A DNA stretch of 64,000 nucleotides, from positions 310,001 through 374,000 of the forward strand of contig NZ_MZNT01000008.1 in assembly GCF_002042965.1 (NCBI RefSeq). Direction: 5' to 3'. Below, piece by piece: positions 51,618 to 59,955 of this stretch (the first letter of the stretch is position 1; each line of letters begins with the position of its first letter). The notes beneath the pieces are model-generated. The model was not told where the DNA came from. It did not search any database and worked only from the letters and a program-made list of their open reading frames with translations. This DNA comes from Paenibacillus sp. 32352. GTDB lineage: Bacteria; Bacillota; Bacilli; Paenibacillales; NBRC-103111. Position numbers and translations under genes: made by a program.

Positions 51618-52532
51618 ATGAAGAATGAAACTATCAAAGGGAAGCTGCTTATTGTGGCAGGGGTAGTCATCCTTGCGGCTTTCTGTGTCAATGAGTATGG
51701 CTTCGCCAAAAATCTGTTCTCTTGGAGCACCAAGCCTGTCCATATAGAGAAATCGGTCCAAGCAGCGGAGCTTCGCCATTTGCTAGTGGATACGGATAGC
51801 GCGGATGTCAATATCATTAATGGATATTCCGGGGATATTGAAGTCCGATTGGACGGAAATGTAAAGCAGGAAGCTGCGGATCGAGTTCAGCTGAAGGTAG
51901 AGCCTCAAGGGGATACCTTGAAGTTGAAGGTGGAGAACCCGGATGGCTTCCAGCTGGGATTGAACTTCTCGGCTTTGAAGCTGACCGTAGAATTGCCGGA
52001 GCTGGATTGGCAGACCGTGAAGGTACATACGGAAAGCGGAGATATCAGCCTGGAAGAGCTGAAGGGAAAGACTGTTAATATTTCGGCAAGCAGCGGAGAT
52101 ATTACGGTGAAGGACGTTGAATCCGGACAATTGACGCTGGAAGCGAAATCAGGAGATATTATAACGCAGGATTATACGGCTGAAGCTCTGATTTTTCAAA
52201 CGGGAAGCGGAGATGTGAGGCTAGTTAACGGGCAGTCCTCTATCCAGGGAGAGACCCAATCGGGCGATATTGTTGTGAAAGTAGACGATTTGGACAAGGA
52301 CGTGAATCTTAAAGCTGAGAGCGGCGATGTTAAGGTTTATGTGGAGAAGGAGCCTAAGTCGTTAACGGTTCAGTATAATGGGGGTTCAGGCAGCGGACAA
52401 ATCGGCTGGGATGGCGTAACTTATGTGGAACGGGGGGAGGACAACCACAAGCTGAAAGGGGTTTTCGGTGCCGGTGAGACTCATCTGAAGGTTCGTACGG
52501 GATCGGGGGAGTTCTGGCTGGGGCAGCAGTAG
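51618..52532 (+). CDS. DUF4097 beta-repeat protein, membrane-anchored
   Basis: A 304-residue protein with one N-terminal membrane helix (residues 9-25) and a right-handed beta-helix-like repeat domain. Regular units such as TESGDISLEEL, ASSGDITVKDV, AKSGDIITQDY, GSGDVRLVN, TQSGDIVVK and ESGDVKVYV repeat the SGD turn about every 20 residues. This is the DUF4097 family, often near envelope-stress or resistance genes. It is divergent from bceAB. Confidence 0.85.
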   Translation: MKNETIKGKLLIVAGVVILAAFCVNEYGFAKNLFSWSTKPVHIEKSVQAAELRHLLVDTDSADVNIINGYSGDIEVRLDGNVKQEAADRVQLKVEPQGDTLKLKVENPDGFQLGLNFSALKLTVELPELDWQTVKVHTESGDISLEELKGKTVNISASSGDITVKDVESGQLTLEAKSGDIITQDYTAEALIFQTGSGDVRLVNGQSSIQGETQSGDIVVKVDDLDKDVNLKAESGDVKVYVEKEPKSLTVQYNGGSGSGQIGWDGVTYVERGEDNHKLKGVFGAGETHLKVRTGSGEFWLGQQ

Positions 52533-52608
52533 TCATAGCGACGCGATAAGCATCTGCTCTACGAAACGATGCTGGGCATACAATTTATTAGGAAAGGCTG
52601 TTAGTGAA

Positions 52609-52878
52609 ATGTATATCATAATAATTTACCTGATTATCCTAAATGCCGCTGGTTTTTTCATGATGGGGTATGATAAGGTTCAATCCAGAAGAGGAGGCCG
52701 GCGCATTCCCGAGAAGCGTTTGATGACCCTTGCTGCAGCAGGGGGCGCTCTTGGGACTTGGGCCGCTATGAGGCTGCATAGACACAAGACCAAGCATATG
52801 AAATTCGTGGCAGGAGTTCCGCTGCTATTTCTATTGAATGTTGTGTGTGTCTATTACGTGTATAAGCTGATTTCGTAG
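52609..52878 (+). CDS. DUF1294 membrane protein
   Basis: An 89-residue membrane protein with helices at 2-20 and 68-85. GYDKVQSRRGGRRIPEKRLM, then GGALGTWAAMRLHRHKTKH, match the DUF1294 consensus (YDK, RIPE, GG, RHKT). Function unknown. It stands 76 bases after the DUF4097 gene. Confidence 0.85.
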   Translation: MYIIIIYLIILNAAGFFMMGYDKVQSRRGGRRIPEKRLMTLAAAGGALGTWAAMRLHRHKTKHMKFVAGVPLLFLLNVVCVYYVYKLIS

Positions 52879-53036
52879 GTGACGAGCTTCGGAACCATCG
52901 GACTGTAGGTATAAAATACATAGCTCAAGAGGCGATCATCGTTAGTGATTTATCACCGGAGCGTTATTGTATGAGGCGAAGCATTTTGGGACAATGGATG
53001 GCAAGAGCTATTGTATACAAATAGGAACTGGGATGA

Positions 53037-53462
53037 TTGCCGTTGCGTTCACGCATCAATTATTTGCTTGCCATAATAGTAACTATAATTTTAGGTTTAA
53101 GCTCAAGGAAATTTTCCGCTCTGCTGCCTGAATGGATCGCCGAGAATGCCGGGGATATGCTGTGGGCCGGTATGGTTTATTTTGGCTTCCGGCTTTGCTT
53201 CATCAAGAGGGGACTACTATGGGCGGCTGGAAGCGGGACCTTGTTCAGCTTCGCCATCGAATTCAGCCAGCTCTATCAGGCGGAATGGATCGTTGCTCTA
53301 AGGAATACGGTATTAGGGGCGCTGGTGCTGGGAAAAGGATTTCTCGCGGTGGACCTGGTCCGGTATATCTTCGGCATTGCGATCGCGTACTGCCTCGATT
53401 ATTGCGTGCTGTATCGCAAAAAAAGAGGGGCTGAACGGGAGACGGATGATTCTCGGAAGTAA
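53037..53462 (+). CDS. DUF2809 membrane protein
   Basis: A 141-residue membrane protein with four helices. GLSSRKFSALLPEWI, AGDMLWAGMVYFGFRL, and FAIEFSQLYQAEWI are the conserved blocks of DUF2809. The start is a TTG with GGAACTGGGATG upstream; a second in-frame TTG lies two codons later. Function unknown. Confidence 0.8.
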   Translation: MPLRSRINYLLAIIVTIILGLSSRKFSALLPEWIAENAGDMLWAGMVYFGFRLCFIKRGLLWAAGSGTLFSFAIEFSQLYQAEWIVALRNTVLGALVLGKGFLAVDLVRYIFGIAIAYCLDYCVLYRKKRGAERETDDSRK

Positions 53463-53487
53463 AAGAAAAACCGCCCACTCAGGGCGG
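53461..53487 (-). terminator. Terminator of the deleted acetyltransferase gene
   Basis: On the minus strand CCGCCC-N5-GGGCGG is followed by TTTTTCTTTT. Confidence 0.8.
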
Positions 53488-53505
53488 ATGATTTGTACCA
53501 TCGGC

Positions 53506-53909
53506 TTAAGACCGTTTCGCATGATATAGCACATGCTTCTCCAATGGATGATCCTTTGCAACCCTGGGATGATCGAAGAATTTTATAAAGTTCATTCCGA
53601 TTTTGGTCATTGCTTCAAACGCCATCCGATTTCGATGCAAGGCGTAAAATCGGCCGCAAAGGCTGCCCGCCGAAAGCCTATAAACCCTACAAATGCTTTG
53701 GTTTCCTTCAATTCCACAGCGTACAACCCAAACCCGCATTCCTCGAATTCAGATAGGATCGATGTATAGAAAGCATCGGTTTCATCGGCGGACATGGTTT
53801 TGGGAAAATACCTCATGACCCGTTCATCTGCGTTGAGTTGGCGAAAAGGCTCCAGATCGGTTTCCTCCCAGTCACGCAGCAGCAGTCTCGACGTTTCTAT
53901 GTAGATCAT
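53506..53909 (-). pseudogene. RimJ/RimL-type GNAT acetyltransferase with an internal deletion
   Basis: The N-terminal part is intact: IETSRLLLRDWEETDLEPFR, then FVGFIGFRRAAF and PCIEIGWRLK. It then stops after one Gln. In the next frame, MTKIGMNFIKFFDHPRVAKDHPLEKHVLYHAKRS, cited in parts (AMTKIGMNF, HPLEKHVLYH), gives the normal C-terminus. The acetyl-CoA loop of about 45 residues between them is missing. The junction is near 53610-53640. It is therefore inactive, unless the N-terminal 100 residues do something else. Confidence 0.8.
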
Positions 53910-53931
53910 GATATACCTCCGAACAAGGATC

Positions 53932-54399
53932 TTACTCCGTTACTTTGGGAAAATAAATTTCCGTGATTCCACGGGGCTGCAAGTTTTCGTTAAAGGATTC
54001 AAATCGGGCTTTCGCGATATCCAGTCCGTATTTCTTTTGATGAGCCGGGGTGCAGAAAAACTGCCAAAAGGAACAAATGTATTTTTCCTCGAATCGAAAT
54101 ACGGCATATTCTTCATCAGGTAGATGCAGAGATACCATTCCCTCAGGAATTTCTTCCGGCTGGTCCACCCGCAATCCTACTGTCATCCTGGATCCATTCT
54201 CATGAATCAGCATATACGTATTCTCATCCAAGGGTCCACTAATTTCATGTTTCCTTGCATCCAGTCTAGCGAATAGCTGCTTCTCGTCTTCATAAGATTG
54301 GGGCAATGGATTTTGTACTCCAACAAACCATCTTCCTTGGAAACGTTCCGTTCGTGTACTCCAGAGCGATTCCATGTCTACCGTCTTTTGTTCGGACAA
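53932..54399 (-). CDS. GyrI-like/AraC effector-binding domain protein
   Basis: A 155-residue stand-alone effector-binding protein. RWFVGVQNPLPQSYEDEKQLFARL, then SRMTVGLRVDQPEEIPEGM and EEYAVFRFEEKYICSFWQFF, follow the two-repeat layout of GyrI-like domains that bind hydrophobic cations. Start is TTG with AAAGGTGATG upstream. It lies directly upstream of the acetyltransferase pseudogene. Confidence 0.7.
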   Translation of the reverse strand: MSEQKTVDMESLWSTRTERFQGRWFVGVQNPLPQSYEDEKQLFARLDARKHEISGPLDENTYMLIHENGSRMTVGLRVDQPEEIPEGMVSLHLPDEEYAVFRFEEKYICSFWQFFCTPAHQKKYGLDIAKARFESFNENLQPRGITEIYFPKVTE

Positions 54400-54520
54400 T
54401 TGGCATCACCTTTCTTTTATTTTTTCATGTGAAATCGGAGTGAGCAGTTTGTATGCAGACGGAAAATCAGTAGTCCTTCAAATCATTGTGTCAATTACCA
54501 GATCCTGTATTTCATTATAG

Positions 54521-54688
54521 CGTCTTGACGGTGGACAGAAAATCTTTTTTTTGGAAACCTTCAGCTTGTTGGCGATCCTCTCAGATGTTGCCGCTAAGGG
54601 GAACCCCTTGCTTACTGCCCTTCGAAGAGGTTATTCTTACCACAATGGCGATAAAACCAAGCATGGAACGGTCGCTCAGCTGAAATAG
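54521..54688 (+). pseudogene. Possible coding remnant, 55 codons open without a start
   Basis: Between two stops this frame reads RLDGGQKIFFLETFSLL, ending KTKHGTVAQLK. There is no start or ribosome site. The region 54400-54705 otherwise holds no gene. The call rests only on composition and is weak. Confidence 0.2.
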
Positions 54689-54705
54689 ATAAAGGAGGGC
54701 TTACA

Positions 54706-55182
54706 TTGGATTGTCGTCTTGCCCTATATCGTGCGGAATGGGACGCCGCCATTCGCGCTCTGGAGCTGGAAGAGGAGCAAAAGAAATTCGTTGCGCTGCC
54801 AAGCGCCGTTATCGATTTGTCCCTGGAGGACGATGCCCGGCATCCGGTCGTGATTCTCATGGAAGGGGAGCCTGCAGGATTTTTTGTGCTGCATCATAGC
54901 GAGGAGTTTCAAGCCTTGGCAGGCAATGAGAATGCCCTGCTGCTGCGTGCTTTTTCCATTGACAGGAACCATCAAGGGAAAGGGCTGGCAGGAATCGTGA
55001 TGAATCAGCTGCCTGAATTTGTGATCCGTCATTTTCCCGAGGCGAATGAAATTGTGCTTGCCGTTAATGAGAGCAACACGATTGCAAAGCGGCTGTATGA
55101 GAAGGCGGGCTTTCAACATAAAGGAATGACGAGAGCAGGCCGGAGCGGGAAGGAGCTTCTCCTTCATTATTCGCTGCATTGA
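54706..55182 (+). CDS. GNAT family acetyltransferase
   Basis: A 158-residue GNAT protein. HPVVILMEGEPAGFFVLH is the central strand pair, LRAFSIDRNHQGKGLAGIV contains the acetyl-CoA loop Q/RxxGxG/A (NHQGKG), and VNESNTIAKRLYEKAGF is the classical C-terminal motif. Start is TTG with AAAGGAGG eight bases upstream. It stands alone; substrate unknown. Confidence 0.88.
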   Translation: MDCRLALYRAEWDAAIRALELEEEQKKFVALPSAVIDLSLEDDARHPVVILMEGEPAGFFVLHHSEEFQALAGNENALLLRAFSIDRNHQGKGLAGIVMNQLPEFVIRHFPEANEIVLAVNESNTIAKRLYEKAGFQHKGMTRAGRSGKELLLHYSLH

Positions 55183-55346
55183 TAATCATACGGTTACGAG
55201 AGCTGCTGGATGAAATGACCAATGGAGAATCATATCTGGAAGGATATCCAAGCGGGACGTCGAAAGCTTTGAAAAAAGTTTTCGGCGTTTTTGTTGTGTG
55301 CACAGTCCTAATTGGCATCTATAGAGTAAGGGGAGGTGAATTTCGG

Positions 55347-57062
55347 ATGAAGCCCAGTGGCGATGCAGCGGAGCATGACGTTCCTTGCCCGGACGATGGG
55401 GAAATGGCGGAGCGTGCCCGAATGGGCGACATGGAAGCGTTCGGTGAGCTGATAGGGCGGCACAGGAGCAAAGCGCTCGGATTGGCGAACCAAATGGCCA
55501 AGGACAACGGATGGGCGGAGGATATCACGCAGGAAGCGCTTATCAAGGCGTTCCTGCATGTCGGAAAGCTTGTGAATCCGGAGCGCTTCGCCGTCTGGTT
55601 AAGGCAAATTGTAAAGAATGAGGCGTACATGAAGCTTCGTAGAGGAGGTCCGTACGGCAAGGAAATGCCGATCTCCAGCATCATCTCTGGCATGGACCCA
55701 GGCAAGCCGGCTGATCAAGAGGATGCATTGGAAAGACTGCTTACCCGTATGGGCGAGGAGCAGCAGGCGGAGTCCGAACCGCAGAAAGCGCTTCTGCGCA
55801 AGGAGTGGCTGTCCTTGTTCCGAAGCCTGCTTCCGTGTTTGAATGAGCGGGAGCGCGGCATGTTTGAGGCGTATTTCTTCCTGCAGCTGACAGCGGATGA
55901 GGTGGCGGAGCGTTATGGAACGACTACGGGCAGCGTTCGCACCTACTTGTACCGCTCCAAAGCCAAAATTCAAAAAAGAGCGCTGGCAAAAGGAGAACGA
56001 TACGATTGGACGACTCCGTCCCAGGTAGTTCGGAAAAATGCCCTATCCATGCCGACAGGCATTCCGGATAGTAAGGATACCTATGCGGACCGGATCGGCA
56101 AGCTGCTGCGGGCAAGGGGCGAGGCTGTAACGGCGGCGGAGGTAATGGGGAGAAGCGGGCATGCGTTTCGACTGGCGGTGTCCAAGCTCAATACATACGC
56201 CGACGGGTTGTTTGTATTCGATTGGAAGCTGGACATCCGGGAGCTGGTCGGAGGCTACGGCTACGAGCCTGTCTTTTTGACGGGACAGCTGGAAGGGACG
56301 CCGGTTCCGGTCCGTCAGGTAGCTATGATGTTCGAGGTGGTTCCGGCGGATGAACAAGCCGTCATGTCATTCATAAGACGATTCATCGATTGCGGCTGTC
56401 CGGTGCTGTTTTTTGACACGTACGTTCAGCGTCCATTTGTATACGAGTGGAATTTGATTTATAGCTACAACGATATGGAACGGATCGTGGAGCTGACGGA
56501 CGTGACGCCCCCTTATCGGAAAACGTTGAGTTATGAGGAGGTCGCTGCATCCCCGCTGCGATTTTTATGTGGACTGCAGAAAACGGGCCGGAAGACGAAC
56601 GTTAACGATATTGGGCAAATCCTTCAACAAATCATCGGTCAAGCACGTGCAAAAGGAAACGAAGAGCATGCCTTCGGCATTCACGCCTACGGGCATTGGA
56701 TTCGCCATCTGCATAGCGGTCCAAGGCTGGCTAACGCTTATGGACATCGCTATTTGGCCTATACCAGCTCCAGTGCCAGAATGTTCGCAGGCCGTTTCTT
56801 ACGATCGTTAGGCACGAACCAGCATGAGGAAGGCGTTCTCGGGGATGCAGCTGCTTTATATGAGGAGTCGGCGGAGTGCTTAAGGCAAGTCAGTGAAGCG
56901 GCCCCCCTGCTGGGCGAGTATGAATGGACTGCCCATAGCTTGAGCAAGGCGGCTGGCTGGCTCGACCAAGCTAGACAGGCGGAGGAGCAGGCGGTCCGGC
57001 TGTTGGAAGACTATGTGCAGGTGTTAGGTATGAAAAATAAAAATCAGGGGGAATTAGGGTGA
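55347..57062 (+). CDS. Sigma-70 family (ECF-like) factor with long C-terminal extension
   Basis: A 571-residue protein. Region 2 is residues 20-90 (ARMGDMEAFGELIGRHRSKA, DITQEALIKAFLHVGKL), region 4 about 150-215 (LNERERGMFEAYFFLQ, then TADEVAERYGTTTGSVRTYL). The following 350 residues are not a sigma domain: MGRSGHAFRLAVSK, CGCPVLFFDTYVQRPFVYEW, and GIHAYGHWIRHL resemble, weakly, BtrH/C39-type folds, and the tail is helical. No anti-sigma gene is seen. The ATG with GGGGAGG upstream is used, 56 codons inside the longest frame. Its stop overlaps the next GTG (GTGA), so the two are made together. Confidence 0.8.
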   Translation: MKPSGDAAEHDVPCPDDGEMAERARMGDMEAFGELIGRHRSKALGLANQMAKDNGWAEDITQEALIKAFLHVGKLVNPERFAVWLRQIVKNEAYMKLRRGGPYGKEMPISSIISGMDPGKPADQEDALERLLTRMGEEQQAESEPQKALLRKEWLSLFRSLLPCLNERERGMFEAYFFLQLTADEVAERYGTTTGSVRTYLYRSKAKIQKRALAKGERYDWTTPSQVVRKNALSMPTGIPDSKDTYADRIGKLLRARGEAVTAAEVMGRSGHAFRLAVSKLNTYADGLFVFDWKLDIRELVGGYGYEPVFLTGQLEGTPVPVRQVAMMFEVVPADEQAVMSFIRRFIDCGCPVLFFDTYVQRPFVYEWNLIYSYNDMERIVELTDVTPPYRKTLSYEEVAASPLRFLCGLQKTGRKTNVNDIGQILQQIIGQARAKGNEEHAFGIHAYGHWIRHLHSGPRLANAYGHRYLAYTSSSARMFAGRFLRSLGTNQHEEGVLGDAAALYEESAECLRQVSEAAPLLGEYEWTAHSLSKAAGWLDQARQAEEQAVRLLEDYVQVLGMKNKNQGELG

Positions 57063-58192
57063 GCGCAACGAAAGTTCTTACTGTCATTACGCAGGCTAAC
57101 GGAAAAGGCTTGGAGGCCTTGTACCAAAAGACGGATCAATTTATGGCGCGCCATGCCGGCATCGAGGTGCAAATTGAACAGGCGAACGGCAACTTCAATG
57201 TGTTGAACAAAATTAAAAGCGATGAACCGGCGGATATTATCCATTTATCGGAGAGTGTGTTCGGACCGTATTTGCGCCAAGGGCTTATTCTAGACCTAAT
57301 GCCCTATTTACAGCAGGATGCTGAAATTTCCCCGGAGGACTTCCATGGAGGCGCTCTTGCCGGGCCGACCGATGACGGCAAGCTGGCGGCGCTGCCTGTC
57401 GATATCGCCGTACCTCTCATTTATTACCGCAAGAAAGCATTCGCGGAAGCAGGAATTGAGGAGCCGCATGATGGCTGGACCTTCGAGGAATTTAGGGAGA
57501 TTGCAAGCCGTCTGACGAAGGACGAGCAATACGGACTGAGGCTTGGTGTCGACATCGAATGGTTCGAGCCGTTCGTCAAGCGAAGCGGCGGAGCCTACTT
57601 CTCGCCTGACGGAAGCACGGCGCAGGGCTATGTAGACGGCGAAGCGACGGCTGCGGCGCTGCAGATGATTGTCGACTGGTTCCGGGTGCAGCGTATCGTA
57701 CCAATGCCGGGCACCACCGGGGAAGGGGATCAAGCCTTTACCGAGCGGTTTGCCATGGTGTATGACTTTTCCTGGTGGATTCCTTTCGTAACGCATCAGC
57801 GCAAGGAGGAGTACGGTGTTGTGGGCTTGCCGCGATCGGCCGATGGGCAGGATACGACGATGATGTACATGGGCGGCTACGGGATATCATCCCGATGCGA
57901 GCATCCGGAGATGGCATGGGAGCTTCTGAAGGAGCTATCCGTTCCGAAGGAGGGCTATCCGCTAAGTCAGCTGCCTGCAGCCAAATCAACTGCAGGGAGA
58001 CTCGGTACAGCGAACCATCCGTTCTTGAAGGTGGCTCTTGCCGAGCTGGATAAAGCATCAAGAAGCGCCTTTTATGTAAGCCAAAAATGGAATGCCAACC
58101 GGGAGCTCGTGAAGCAGGATCTGATGAGCTGGATTGCAGAGGGCGCCGAGATCCGTGCTTCACTTCGCAAATGGGCGGAAGCTTTAGGGTAA
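57059..58192 (+). CDS. Solute-binding-like protein without signal peptide
   Basis: A 377-residue family-1-type extracellular solute-binding fold: VEIQIEQANGNFNVLNKIKS-like beginning, ADIIHLSESVFGPYLRQG, LAALPVDIAVPLIYYRKKAF, and WIPFVTHQRKEEYGVVGLP are typical of carbohydrate-binding proteins of ABC importers. It starts MSATKVLTVITQ, with no signal peptide or lipobox, so it should stay in the cytoplasm. It overlaps the sigma-fusion gene by 4 bases and no permease genes are near. I infer a sensor or partner of that sigma factor. Confidence 0.82.
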   Translation: MSATKVLTVITQANGKGLEALYQKTDQFMARHAGIEVQIEQANGNFNVLNKIKSDEPADIIHLSESVFGPYLRQGLILDLMPYLQQDAEISPEDFHGGALAGPTDDGKLAALPVDIAVPLIYYRKKAFAEAGIEEPHDGWTFEEFREIASRLTKDEQYGLRLGVDIEWFEPFVKRSGGAYFSPDGSTAQGYVDGEATAAALQMIVDWFRVQRIVPMPGTTGEGDQAFTERFAMVYDFSWWIPFVTHQRKEEYGVVGLPRSADGQDTTMMYMGGYGISSRCEHPEMAWELLKELSVPKEGYPLSQLPAAKSTAGRLGTANHPFLKVALAELDKASRSAFYVSQKWNANRELVKQDLMSWIAEGAEIRASLRKWAEALG

Positions 58193-58282
58193 CACTTGGG
58201 GTAAATATGAAATAGTAGAGCTTACACTGCAACAAGAAGATATTGTAAGCCGTCTATCGTTACAGAAAGGACGGTGGCGGGT

Positions 58283-58762
58283 ATGAAAGCAGCGAAATGG
58301 GGGGTGCCTGTTCTTATCATTCTGGCTTTTGCAGGCGGCTATTATGTTCGGGGATTAACGGTTGGTCAGGGTTCAGGGCATCCATGGGTGAGGGCGGCTG
58401 AGCCTCCCCTGCCTGCCATTCAGGTCAACGGGAAGCAGGTGCCTGTTGTGCGAGGCAGCTACTCCTGGTGCAGCGGATCATTCCTGCAGGCCAGCTGCAG
58501 ATCGGTAGATATGATTTCGCCTGCCGAAATCATGGAGAAGAACGGAATCCTGCCTGTCGTTGTTCCTCCTAACTCAATGATAACAACGAAGGCTCCTCCG
58601 GGTATCAAGCAATTTACCTTATCCCGGGAGGGTGCTAAGGAGGATAACAGTGATCCATATCAAACCCCAGCGGAAAAAGGAGTTTACTTCTACCACATTC
58701 ATGGCGAGTGGTTTGGGGATCAGGGGAGAGCGGAGTTTTATTTTGCCGTCGAAGTACAATAG
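58283..58762 (+). CDS. Hypothetical protein with N-terminal membrane anchor
   Basis: A 159-residue protein with a helix at residues 6-24 (VPVLIILAFAGGYYV) and an exported domain. RGSYSWCSGSFLQASCRSVD has two Cys that may pair. The C-terminal part, KQFTLSREGAKED and GVYFYHIHGEWF, looks like a small beta domain. A GTG three codons upstream is an alternative start. No family name can be given. Confidence 0.55.
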   Translation: MKAAKWGVPVLIILAFAGGYYVRGLTVGQGSGHPWVRAAEPPLPAIQVNGKQVPVVRGSYSWCSGSFLQASCRSVDMISPAEIMEKNGILPVVVPPNSMITTKAPPGIKQFTLSREGAKEDNSDPYQTPAEKGVYFYHIHGEWFGDQGRAEFYFAVEVQ

Positions 58763-58887
58763 CTTATTGGAACCGGTCCGATCAAAGCTGAGCGGGAGAA
58801 GAGGATTTCGCTGACGGCGGGATCTGTCTTTTCCTTTTTTTATTATTATATCTGTAGTTATCTATACGTGGAGGCGGAGGGATCCAT

Positions 58888-59050
58888 ATGAGAAGATTCG
58901 GATTGCTAGCATGGGTGTTCTGCATTCTTTCTGAAGGGAGAGCTTCAGGACAAAGAAATTGTATTACAACGTGATAAACCCGCCATGTATGGATGGCTTG
59001 GCTTCGACTTTCTCGACGTCATCCCTCTCCGAACCCAAGAACATGGATAA
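58888..59050 (+). pseudogene. Frameshifted small exported-protein gene
   Basis: A strong site (GGCGGAGGGATCC) precedes ATG for MRRFGLLAWVFCILS, a signal-like start that then runs to an early stop at 58972. In the +1 frame from 58931, LKGELQDKEIVLQRDKPAM and YGWLGFDFLDVIPLRTQ look like real protein up to TAA at 59048. I read a single indel near 58930. Confidence 0.4.
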
Positions 59051-59195
59051 TCCCAATGATTCGGGAGCGGTCTTTGGGATAAAGCCGCATCATATGCAGC
59101 ACAAAGCATATGTCATCTTAACGATCGCGTTGGTCTGTACCGTTCTGCTAATAACTATTATGCTTTGTTACCGTATCATTCCACGAAAAAAATAG
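59043..59195 (+). CDS. Small single-helix membrane protein
   Basis: A 50-residue frame from ATG 59043: MDNPNDSGAVFGIKPH, then a membrane helix AYVILTIALVCTVLLITIM and a basic tail RIIPRKK. It has no ribosome site of its own and its ATG overlaps the stop of the frame before (ATGGATAA), so it may be translated by coupling. Unknown function. Confidence 0.4.
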   Translation: MDNPNDSGAVFGIKPHHMQHKAYVILTIALVCTVLLITIMLCYRIIPRKK

Positions 59196-59250
59196 GGGTA
59201 CATATACTCGGAAAAGGAAAGATGATCTAGTTATTGTCTGTGCCGCATAA

Positions 59251-59283
59251 CCGGTCTGCTCTTGGAAAGAGCGGGCTTTTTTG
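59251..59283 (+). terminator. Intrinsic terminator after the small membrane ORF
   Basis: GGTCTGCTCTT pairs with AAGAGCGGGCT (with G-U pairs) and is followed by TTTTTT. Confidence 0.75.
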
Positions 59284-59332
59284 GCATGGGTGAATAAGTC
59301 TTGTAAAGGCTTTCTTTTTTTCTTTGTAAAGG

Positions 59333-59509
59333 ATTGACAACGATCCCAAAGTAAGATATCCTGAATTTGAAGATAAAAGAAAGCGCTTAACCAATGTCTC
59401 GTCAAATACCGGCCTTCATTTTAATGTTGGAATGGTTACCGTGGTTCTGAATATGCTTGTCATATATGCTTTTTTAAGCTGTCGTCATTTATTTATAAGA
59501 TCCATGTGA
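59333..59509 (+). pseudogene. 58-codon remnant with a C-terminal membrane helix
   Basis: After a stop at 59327 the frame reads IDNDPKVRYPEFEDKRKRL, a TNVSSN turn, then GMVTVVLNMLVIYAFL and RHLFIRSM. No ATG/GTG/TTG begins it (ATT follows AAAGG), so it looks like the tail of a lost gene. The codon pattern and membrane segment make chance less likely. Confidence 0.35.
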
Positions 59510-59587
59510 ACTCCCACCCCAAATATTGGGGAGTATTTTCGCGAAATTAGGTTAAGCGATTACCCTAACCAACTAAATAATTCATCG

Positions 59588-59627
59588 AGAGCGGCCTACT
59601 ATCACCAATTGTCGGCTGCTCTTTTTT
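59588..59627 (+). terminator. Intrinsic terminator in the phytase upstream region
   Basis: AGAGCGGCC and GGCTGCTCT form a 9-bp stem with one G-U pair, then TTTTTT. The 190 bases after it, up to the phytase promoter, hold no gene that I can support. Confidence 0.75.
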
Positions 59628-59821
59628 CTTAGCTAGTCCAACGTATGAAAGGGGGTGGTTGGAAAAGGAGCGCAATGAAGGAAGGGAAAAAATCTGAGGA
59701 GGGGGGGAGCAAGGCAAACTCCAATTTGGTTTATGTATACAGCAAGCTAGCAGAGGTGAATTAGTGAGAAAAGTCTGGCCCTATTTAGATGAACGCGGAT
59801 AAATGACGGTTTTCTTAACCA

Positions 59822-59851
59822 TTTGACAAATCGGTCAAAAGGCTGGATAAG
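59822..59851 (+). promoter_or_regulatory. Candidate phytase promoter with palindrome
   Basis: TTGACA (59823-59828) and GATAAG (59846-59851) with a 17-base spacer. The -35 lies in TTTGAC-N6-GTCAAA (59822-59839), a possible operator. No clear PhoP box repeats were found. Confidence 0.4.
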
Positions 59852-59955
59852 TCATATACATGATTTACATTATTATGAAAATATGTATCTAATTAACTTA
59901 TTTTATGCGCCGTTATGAACTTGAAAGAGCGCTAATAACAAAGGAGACATGAGAC

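Noticed and set aside
54486..54683. A 65-residue ORF on the plus strand
   Set aside because: Low-complexity reading frame with no ribosome site; another frame of the same stretch is more protein-like but also unsupported as a gene.
59379..59391. GAAAGCGCTTAAC, resembling a CcpA cre box
   Set aside because: Half of the palindrome is imperfect, it lies in a coding remnant 570 bases before phytase, and no promoter is beside it.
59633..59821. Purine-rich stretch with several GGAGG-like sites before the phytase promoter
   Set aside because: No start codon opens a frame of meaningful length after these sites.
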